From an uncultured Bacteroidales bacterium (GTDB lineage Bacteria; Bacteroidota; Bacteroidia; Bacteroidales; UBA932), in NCBI GenBank assembly GCA_900544815.1, contig UQWT01000063.1, forward strand, positions 1 to 11,323: 11,323 nucleotides of DNA. The letters run 5' to 3'. Under the pieces are notes generated by a model. That model was not told the DNA's origin and did no database searches. It saw only the letters and a list, made by a program, of their open reading frames with translations. Positions 6,130 to 11,323 of the stretch are shown piece by piece (position 1 is the first letter of the stretch; each line of letters starts with the position of its first letter). The translations under genes were made by a program, and so were the position numbers.

Positions 6130-6151
6130 GGGGCTTATTAAACTATTAGCC

Positions 6152-8635
6152 ATGATAAAGAAAAACCTGCTGTCAATATTGCTTTTATGCTTTGTAACTC
6201 TGCTGAATGCACGGAGTTGGGTTAGAGTCAACAGTGTGGGCTATCTGCCGCAAGACTCAAAAGTAGCTGTATTTATCTCAACAGACCAATTAACGGATAA
6301 TTCATTCCAAGTCTATGATGCTTCAACAGACAGCCTTCTCTTTGAAGGTACCGGAAAGGTTTCAGATGCTGCAAGATGGGGAATGAAGACAGCACTAAGA
6401 CTTAATTTCTCAAAATTAGACAAAGAGGGGGGATATTACATTGTATGTAACGGCACAAAGTCTACAAATTTTAGAATTTCTGCATCTGCGTATGACGGAC
6501 TTACAGATTTTCTGCTGGTTTACATGAGACAGCAACGTTGCGGATACAATCCTTACAATGATACACTCTGCCACCAACACGATGGTTATATAGTAGACCA
6601 CCCAACACGTAGCGGCGAAAAGATAGATGTTACGGGCGGTTGGCACGATGCTACGGACTACCTGCAGTACCAGACAACATCTGCCACGGCAACCTATCAT
6701 CTGCTGTTTGCGTACAATCAGGCAGAAGACAAGACAATATTCAAGGATAGATATGATGCAAAGGGTAAAGCAGGGGGCAACGGAATCCCCGATATTTTAG
6801 ATGAGGCAAGATGGGGGCTTGAGTGGCTTATGAAGATGAACCCCGGGGATAAGGAGATGTTTGCCCAGATAGCGGATGACAGGGATCATGCAGGGTTCAG
6901 GATGCCGTACAGAGACAGTGTAGATTACGGATGGGGTCCCGGAGAGGGGAGACCTGTCTACTTTGTAACAGGTAAACCGCAGGGGCTTAGCAAACATATA
7001 AACAGAACAACCGGCGTTGCATCTGTTGCAGGAAAGTTCTCCTCTACATTTGCTCTTGGTGTGGAGCTGTTCAAGAAAATAGATCCTGCATTTGCAAAAA
7101 AGATGCAGGCCAAGGTTGAACCGGCATTTAATTTTGCAGAGGAGGTTCCGGGAAATACCCAAACGGCATGCCTTGTTTCGCCATATTTCTATGAGGAGGA
7201 TACATACACAGATGATATTGAGCTTGCCGCTGCAACAATCTATAATTTGTCGGGAAGCGAAAAATGGAAAAAAAAGGCGGACTATTGGGGCGAATTGGAG
7301 CCTGTTACCCCATGGATGGAACTTGGGAGGGGAAGGCATTACCAATACTATCCGTTCATAAACTTGGGACACTACTACCTTGCGGCATCTAATGACAAGA
7401 CGTTGGCAGACAAGTATAAAGGGTTTATGAGAGACGGGCTTGAGGCAATATATCAAAGGGCAAAAAATGATCCGTTCCTTAACGGTATACCATATATCTG
7501 GTGCTCAAACAACCTTACATCGGCGGCAATTACTCAAGCTAAACTGTACAACAGCGTTACCGGAGATGATAGTTATGTGGAGATGGAGACCTCTCTAAGA
7601 GACTGGCTGTTTGGGTGTAACCCTTGGGGTACATCTATGATTGTGGGGTATCCGGTTGGCGCAGATTACCCTTCGCAGCCGCACTCATCGTATACGGTGC
7701 TTACCGGAGATCTTACATACGGCGGGCTTGTAGACGGTCCTGTCTATAAGACTGTGTTTGAGGAGAGGGCAGGCAAATCGCTTACAAAAAAGGATGAGTA
7801 TGCTGTTTTTAATAATGGTATTGCCGTTTATCACGATGATTTGGGGGATTATGCATCAAATGAGCCTACGATGGACGGAACGGCCGGGCTTGCGTACTAC
7901 TTTGCTGCTATGGAGAGTATGGGAAAGAGGCAGAGAGCAGCAGATGATGTTGAGGTTGTAAAGGATTCCTATGGGGCTGCCATTAGGGTTAACCCGGGCA
8001 AAAAGGAGATATATCTTGTCTTTACGGCAGATTCCATGTTCAACGGTGCGGAAAAGATTCTAAAAACACTTAAAAAGGAGAAGGTAAAGGGCTCTTTCTT
8101 CCTAACCGGTAATTGCCTTAGAATGCCAGAGCATGAGGAGATTATAGAGCGCATAATTAAGGATGGGCATTATGTTGGAGGGCACTCTAACAGACATCTT
8201 CTGTATGCTACATGGGAGAATAGGGATTCGCTTATAGTTTCCCATGAGGAGATAGCTGAGGATATTAAGAATAATGCGGCCGAATTGGTAAAATTTGGTA
8301 TAGACAAGGAGAATTCTTTGTGGTTTTTGCCACCTTATGAGTATTATAATAGTGAGGCTGTTTATGTTATAGAGAATTTGGGGTATAAAGTTGTAAATTA
8401 TACACCGGGAACGGCAACACCTGCGGACTATACGGTACCATCTATGACGAATTACCAGCCGTCTCAGAAGCTGATAGACAAATTTTATGCTTTTGAAAGG
8501 TCGGACGGTTTGGACGGGGCGTTGGTGCTTATACATCCGGGTGTTGAGGAGGAGAGGACAGACAGACTGTACAACAGACTTGGAGAGATGATTCAATATC
8601 TTAAGAAGTTGGGCTACAGTTTTGGAAGATTGTAG
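6152..8635 (+). CDS. Secreted GH9 endoglucanase-type glycanase with C-terminal CE4-like deacetylase domain
   Basis: An 827-residue exported enzyme. A signal peptide (1-20, ending LNA) precedes an immunoglobulin-like cellulase N-domain (about 22-110, starting WVRVNSVGYLP). The GH9 (alpha/alpha)6 domain (about 115-590) shows GGWHDATDY (162-170) with the catalytic base Asp166/Asp169, GIPDILDEARWGLEWLMKM (211-229), LFGCNPWGTS (486-495) with Pro-His at 510-511, and the proton donor Glu571 in DYASNEPT. The C-terminal part (about 610-827) resembles polysaccharide deacetylases: HSNRH (678-682), FLPPY (725-729) and LVLIHPG (791-797). Motif 1, normally TFDDG, reads TADSM (625-629), so one metal Asp is Ser. 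GH9 enzymes cleave beta-1,4-glucans such as cellulose, mixed-linkage glucan or glucomannan; the second domain may remove acetyl groups from the same polymer or may have lost activity. Monocistronic, with its own promoter and terminator and no SusCD genes nearby. Confidence 0.9.
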   Translation: MIKKNLLSILLLCFVTLLNARSWVRVNSVGYLPQDSKVAVFISTDQLTDNSFQVYDASTDSLLFEGTGKVSDAARWGMKTALRLNFSKLDKEGGYYIVCNGTKSTNFRISASAYDGLTDFLLVYMRQQRCGYNPYNDTLCHQHDGYIVDHPTRSGEKIDVTGGWHDATDYLQYQTTSATATYHLLFAYNQAEDKTIFKDRYDAKGKAGGNGIPDILDEARWGLEWLMKMNPGDKEMFAQIADDRDHAGFRMPYRDSVDYGWGPGEGRPVYFVTGKPQGLSKHINRTTGVASVAGKFSSTFALGVELFKKIDPAFAKKMQAKVEPAFNFAEEVPGNTQTACLVSPYFYEEDTYTDDIELAAATIYNLSGSEKWKKKADYWGELEPVTPWMELGRGRHYQYYPFINLGHYYLAASNDKTLADKYKGFMRDGLEAIYQRAKNDPFLNGIPYIWCSNNLTSAAITQAKLYNSVTGDDSYVEMETSLRDWLFGCNPWGTSMIVGYPVGADYPSQPHSSYTVLTGDLTYGGLVDGPVYKTVFEERAGKSLTKKDEYAVFNNGIAVYHDDLGDYASNEPTMDGTAGLAYYFAAMESMGKRQRAADDVEVVKDSYGAAIRVNPGKKEIYLVFTADSMFNGAEKILKTLKKEKVKGSFFLTGNCLRMPEHEEIIERIIKDGHYVGGHSNRHLLYATWENRDSLIVSHEEIAEDIKNNAAELVKFGIDKENSLWFLPPYEYYNSEAVYVIENLGYKVVNYTPGTATPADYTVPSMTNYQPSQKLIDKFYAFERSDGLDGALVLIHPGVEEERTDRLYNRLGEMIQYLKKLGYSFGRL

Positions 8636-8661
8636 ATTGTAAAGGCTCTATAATAATCTCT

Positions 8662-8705
8662 AACTGCCTGAGTTTTTAGCTTATTTAGCTCAAGGCAGTT
8701 TTTTT
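8662..8705 (+). terminator. Rho-independent terminator after the GH9 gene
   Basis: AACTGCCT followed by GAG (8662-8672) pairs with CTC, one bulged A, then AGGCAGTT (8689-8700), followed by a run of T residues (8699-8705). It lies 27 bases past the stop codon and separates the GH9 gene from nfnAB. Confidence 0.85.
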
Positions 8706-8740
8706 ATTTGGTTGTTTTTATTAAATTGCCAATTTGTTGT

Positions 8741-8748
8741 TACATTTG
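8741..8748 (+). promoter_or_regulatory. -7 promoter element of nfnAB
   Basis: TACATTTG matches TAnnTTTG; the predicted start near 8752 leaves a leader of about 16 nt before the ATG at 8768. It lies just downstream of the GH9 terminator, so nfnAB is an independent unit. Confidence 0.6.
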
Positions 8749-8767
8749 TGAATTGAATTAAGAAATT

Positions 8768-9616
8768 ATGTATAAAATTGTAAGAAAAGAGATATTGACA
8801 CCTAATATTACCTTAATGGAGGTAATGGCCCCGAGGCTCGCGTCGTCTGCACAGCCGGGGCAGTTCCTTATTGTGAGGGTTGGAGAGAACGGAGAACGTA
8901 TTCCGCTAACGATATGCAACTATAACAGAGAGAGGGGGACGGTAACAATTGTAACGCAGATTGTGGGAGCTTCGAGCTTTAAGATCTGCAGCCTTAACGA
9001 GGGTGATTCCTTTACAGATGTAGTTGGCCCTCTTGGGCAGCCAAGCGAGCTTATAGATATTCTTCCAGACAAACTACAAGAGATGAAATTCCTCTTTATT
9101 GCGGGGGGATTGGGTACTGCGCCTGTCTATCCGCAGGCTAAGTTCCTGCATGAGAGAGGGGCATACGTAGATATTATTGTTGGCGCAAAGACAAAGGATA
9201 TGGTCATCTTGGAGAAAGAGATGAGCGCGGTATGCAACCATCTGTATATCTGTACAGATGATGGAAGTTATGGGGAGAAGGGGTTGGTAACTGCAATGGT
9301 AGACAAGCTCATGGAGGGGGGAGCCGTTTATGACCAAGCTGTGGCCATAGGTCCTATGATAATGATGAAATTTGCATCGCTTACAACCAAAAAGTATAAC
9401 TTGCCTCTTATTGTTTCACTCAACACCCTTATGGTAGACGGCACGGGAATGTGCGGGGCCTGCAGGGTTACGGTTGGCGGAAAGACAAAGTTCGCCTGTG
9501 TGGACGGCCCTGAGTTCAATGCATACGAGGTCGATTTTGATGAGGCTATGAGAAGACAAACCATGTACAAGACACAGGAGCTGGAGAAAGATCACAAATG
9601 CAGGATTAGAGGTTAA
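8768..9616 (+). CDS. nfnA: NADH-dependent ferredoxin:NADP oxidoreductase, small subunit NfnA
   Basis: A 282-residue cytoplasmic flavoprotein, the NAD(H)-binding subunit of the bifurcating NfnAB complex, which couples NADH and reduced ferredoxin to NADP reduction. It belongs to the ferredoxin-NADP reductase/PyrK group. A FAD-binding barrel comes first (1-100; QPGQFLIVRV and RIPLTIC at 44-50), then a nucleotide-binding fold (FIAGGLGTAPVYPQAKFLHERG from 110; IGPMIMMKFAS from 194), then a [2Fe-2S] loop: Asp224, Cys229, Cys232 and Cys244 in DGTGMCGACR and FACVDG. Three Cys plus one Asp is the unusual ligand set known from characterised NfnA. The length fits the family (about 280). NfnB follows 26 bases later. 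Older names are sulfide dehydrogenase subunit SudB or a DHO-dehydrogenase-like electron transfer protein; no PyrD is near, so PyrK is unlikely. Confidence 0.92.
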   Translation: MYKIVRKEILTPNITLMEVMAPRLASSAQPGQFLIVRVGENGERIPLTICNYNRERGTVTIVTQIVGASSFKICSLNEGDSFTDVVGPLGQPSELIDILPDKLQEMKFLFIAGGLGTAPVYPQAKFLHERGAYVDIIVGAKTKDMVILEKEMSAVCNHLYICTDDGSYGEKGLVTAMVDKLMEGGAVYDQAVAIGPMIMMKFASLTTKKYNLPLIVSLNTLMVDGTGMCGACRVTVGGKTKFACVDGPEFNAYEVDFDEAMRRQTMYKTQELEKDHKCRIRG

Positions 9617-9642
9617 GGATTGTTAAAGGATAAAATAGAGAG

Positions 9643-11034
9643 ATGATGGCTAATAATATACCAAGAGTACCTGTGAGAGAGCAGGATCCCAAAGTTAGAG
9701 CAACCAATTTTAAAGAAGTATGTTACGGATACAGCAAGGAGGAGGCGATGCTTGAGGCTACACGTTGTCTCAACTGCAAGAAACCTGCCTGTATGACTGC
9801 TTGCCCTGTTAGCGTAAAGATACCTTTTTTCATACATCAGATTGCTGAGGGCAACTTTAAAGAGGCTGCAAAGATTATAGCAATAGATAGTTCCCTTCCT
9901 GCAATATGCGGAAGAGTATGTCCTCAGGAGAACCAATGCGAAGGCAAGTGCGTTAAGGGTTTGAAAGGGGAGAGCGTTGCCATTGGAAAACTTGAACGAT
10001 TTGTTGCAGATTGGAGCAGAGAGAACGGTGTGCAGTTTACAGATAAAAAACCTTCAAACGGAATAAAGGTGGCTGTTATAGGCAGTGGACCATCCGGGTT
10101 GGCCTGTGCATCTGACCTTGCAAAGATGGGGTACGATGTAACCATATTTGATGCACTGCACAAAGCAGGCGGTGTACTAACTTACGGAATACCAGAGTTC
10201 AGACTTCCAAAAGATACCGTAGTTGCCCATGAGATAGAGAATGTTAAGGCTCTTGGGGTTAAGATAGAGACAAATGTTGTTGTGGGGAGGACGGTGACAA
10301 TAGACTCTCTTATGGATAATGAGGGCTTTAAGGCTGTGTTCATTGGTTCGGGTGCCGGTCTTCCAAAGTTTATGAATATCCCAGGCGAGAACCTTAACGG
10401 AGTGGTTTCTGCCAACGAGTTCCTTACCAGAAACAACCTTATGAAGGCATACGACAAGGATTCCGATACCCCAATCTTTGTTGGGCGTAGGGTATGTGTT
10501 GTGGGTGGCGGAAACGTTGCCATGGATGCTGCACGAACAGCATTGCGCCTTGGGGCAGAGGTTACCGTTGTCTACAGAAGAACAGAGCATGAGCTTCCTG
10601 CAAGGGCAGAGGAGGTGCATCACGCCAAGGAGGAGGGGATTAATTTTATGTTCCTTACAAATCCTGTTGAGGTGGTGGGCAACGAGAAAGGTTGGGTTAC
10701 GGCTCTCAAATGCGAGAGGATGGAGCTTGGCGAACCGGATGAATCAGGCAGAAGAAAGCCTGTCCCTGTAAAGGATTCGCTTTTTGAACAGCCTGCCGAT
10801 GTTGTTATAATGTCTTTGGGTACGGCTCCCAATCCGCTGCTCTCTAACACCACACCCGGCCTTGACCGAAACAAAAAGGGCGGTCTTGTTGCAGATGAGC
10901 ATGGCGTTACAACAAGAGAGGGCGTTTTTGCAGGCGGCGATGCCGTTACAGGTGCCGCTACAGTCATTCTTGCAATGGGTGCCGGCCGCACAGCAGCCGC
11001 TGCAATAGACAACTATCTGCAACACAAGCAATAA
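9643..11034 (+). CDS. nfnB: NADH-dependent ferredoxin:NADP oxidoreductase, large subunit NfnB (GltD-like)
   Basis: A 463-residue flavoprotein that carries the bifurcating FAD, binds NADP(H) and passes electrons to ferredoxin through [4Fe-4S] clusters. The N-terminal iron-sulfur domain has Cys42, Cys45, Cys50 and Cys54 (CLNCKKPACMTAC) and Cys89, Cys93, Cys99 and Cys103 (CGRVCPQENQCEGKC). The FAD dinucleotide fold is GSGPSGLACASDLAKMG (147-163) with GGVLTYGIPEFRLPK. The NADP site is VVGGGNVAMDAARTALRLGA (286-305), followed by YRRTEHELPAR. The C-terminal FAD motif is GVFAGGDAVTGAATV. It is commonly annotated as glutamate synthase small chain (GltA/GltD), but a large GltB chain is absent and NfnA precedes it, so NfnB is preferred. 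Two consecutive ATG codons (9643, 9646) could both serve as start; AGAG lies just upstream. Confidence 0.93.
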   Translation: MMANNIPRVPVREQDPKVRATNFKEVCYGYSKEEAMLEATRCLNCKKPACMTACPVSVKIPFFIHQIAEGNFKEAAKIIAIDSSLPAICGRVCPQENQCEGKCVKGLKGESVAIGKLERFVADWSRENGVQFTDKKPSNGIKVAVIGSGPSGLACASDLAKMGYDVTIFDALHKAGGVLTYGIPEFRLPKDTVVAHEIENVKALGVKIETNVVVGRTVTIDSLMDNEGFKAVFIGSGAGLPKFMNIPGENLNGVVSANEFLTRNNLMKAYDKDSDTPIFVGRRVCVVGGGNVAMDAARTALRLGAEVTVVYRRTEHELPARAEEVHHAKEEGINFMFLTNPVEVVGNEKGWVTALKCERMELGEPDESGRRKPVPVKDSLFEQPADVVIMSLGTAPNPLLSNTTPGLDRNKKGGLVADEHGVTTREGVFAGGDAVTGAATVILAMGAGRTAAAAIDNYLQHKQ

Positions 11035-11061
11035 GAGGATAAAATATGATTTGTAAAAGTG

Positions 11062-11121
11062 AGATAGTATATCGCTAACTCGTTTTTTTTATGAGTTAGC
11101 GATGTACTATCTGTTATTTTT
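11062..11121 (+). terminator. Long-stem hairpin, probable terminator of nfnAB
   Basis: Positions 11062-11081 pair with 11093-11112 over 20 bp without a gap; one pair is a U-G wobble in the plus-strand RNA. The 11-base loop contains eight consecutive T residues. The stem is followed by GTTATTTTTG, a weak T-rich tail. It begins 27 bases after the nfnB stop codon. The stem is longer and the loop T-run odder than in common terminators, so it may have a second role. Confidence 0.6.
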
Positions 11122-11141
11122 GTACCTTCGTACAAAAATAA
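11114..11141. promoter_or_regulatory. Perfect 12-4-12 palindrome over a promoter
   Basis: TTATTTTTGTAC (11114-11125) and GTACAAAAATAA (11130-11141) are perfect reverse complements around CTTC. Two promoter-like elements lie inside: TATTTTTG (11115-11122, full consensus) and TACCTTCG (11123-11130, one mismatch). The leader to the ATG at 11151 would be about 25 or 17 nt. It may be an operator over the promoter of the next ORF, or simply a hairpin. Confidence 0.5.
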
Positions 11142-11150
11142 GATACTGCA

Positions 11151-11288
11151 ATGTCTACCTTGCTCCATTTATACTACATGAAACAGAAAAATACCTTCTT
11201 TCCAAAGGGGTTAAATGGAATCGATATCAGATTGCAGAGTGAGGTATGTAATAAGCAAATTTTAAATCGACAATTTTCGGAAAAGTAA
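11151..11288 (+). CDS. Small ORF of unknown function (45 residues)
   Basis: ATG at 11151 opens 45 codons ending in TAA at 11286-11288. The protein starts MSTLLHLYYMKQKNTFFPKG, is mixed polar and aromatic, and has no signal peptide or clear membrane segment. A promoter and a 28-base palindrome lie immediately upstream at a leader length similar to the other genes here. No family recognised. It could be a truncated N-terminal piece of a longer gene (for example a transposase) or a chance frame. Confidence 0.3.
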   Translation: MSTLLHLYYMKQKNTFFPKGLNGIDIRLQSEVCNKQILNRQFSEK

Positions 11289-11308
11289 AATCGACACATT
11301 AAAGTCGA
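11264..11308. repeat. Short TCGAC-type direct and inverted repeats at the window edge
   Basis: AAATCGACA occurs at 11264-11272 and 11288-11296 as a direct repeat (24-base period), and TCGAC (11291-11295) is inverted as GTCGA at 11304-11308. The arrangement resembles protein-binding iterons or an element end, but the sequence stops at 11323, so it cannot be resolved. Confidence 0.35.
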
Positions 11309-11323
11309 GACAAAATGTTAATA

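Larger units (their letters stand above)
5441..6151. other. 711-base region lacking an intact conventional gene
   Basis: Between sppA and the GH9 gene there is no long reading frame. Positions 5441-5534 are very AT-rich, include the palindrome AATTTTAAAATT, and have no clear terminator for sppA. From 5535 a promoter-like element leads into a series of RNA hairpins. Positions 5805-6009 hold a decayed minus-strand gene containing the second copy of the 36-bp repeat, and 6011-6088 a small plus-strand ORF with a hexamer repeat. The 9-mer CTGCTTTCG occurs three times in the same orientation (5570, 5782, 5942). The mixture suggests remains of an inserted or rearranged segment. Confidence 0.6.

Noticed and set aside
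6797..7456. 219-codon minus-strand frame inside the GH9 gene
   Set aside because: It is a shadow of the well-supported GH9 domain, and its composition (rich in Cys, Ile, Arg) is typical of antisense translation.
9643..11034. Glutamate synthase small subunit
   Set aside because: No GltB large subunit is adjacent, while NfnA lies 26 bases upstream and the full set of iron-sulfur cysteines fits NfnB.
1..11323. CRISPR array, tRNA or rRNA genes
   Set aside because: No regularly spaced repeat series and no tRNA or rRNA signature was seen on either strand.

Overview
The window looks like a chromosomal segment of a member of the order Bacteroidales (phylum Bacteroidota). Supporting this are several copies of the Bacteroidota -7 promoter element TAnnTTTG placed 16-25 nt upstream of start codons, weak or absent Shine-Dalgarno sites, a TonB-dependent receptor with an N-terminal carboxypeptidase-like domain, a GH9 enzyme fused to a deacetylase-like domain, and frequent AGA/ATA codons. 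The genus cannot be fixed from the sequence alone.

Layout. Positions 1-164 hold the end of a plus-strand reading frame entering from the left; it overlaps a strong minus-strand terminator (44-107). Positions 144-3579 are a minus-strand operon of three genes, read right to left: a secreted His/Cys-rich protein, a TonB-dependent receptor with a CKMACC cluster in its plug, and a small secreted heavy-metal-associated (HMA) protein. Together they suggest capture, outer-membrane import and periplasmic handling of a soft transition metal, probably copper. A perfect 9-4-9 palindrome (3598-3619) abuts the operon promoter and is a likely metal-regulator operator. Diverging from it is sppA (3689-5440), a 67K-type signal peptide peptidase.

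Positions 5441-6151 have no intact conventional gene and are the least explained part. They contain a promoter followed by a candidate structured RNA (about 5546-5730), a frameshifted gene remnant on the minus strand (5805-6009), a 36-bp segment that is a 35/36 inverted copy of positions 11-46, a small plus-strand ORF and a short tandem repeat.

Positions 6152-8635 encode a secreted GH9 glycanase with a C-terminal CE4-type deacetylase-like domain whose first metal motif is altered. It ends at a clear terminator (8662-8705). Positions 8768-11034 encode NfnA and NfnB, the electron-bifurcating NADH-dependent ferredoxin:NADP oxidoreductase, with their own promoter. The right end carries a long hairpin, a 28-base palindrome covering a promoter, a 45-codon ORF of unknown function and short TCGAC-type repeats.

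The most interesting items are the metal operon with its His/Cys-rich first protein and palindromic operator, the candidate structured RNA after sppA, and the distant inverted repeat that brackets the whole metal-operon/sppA block.
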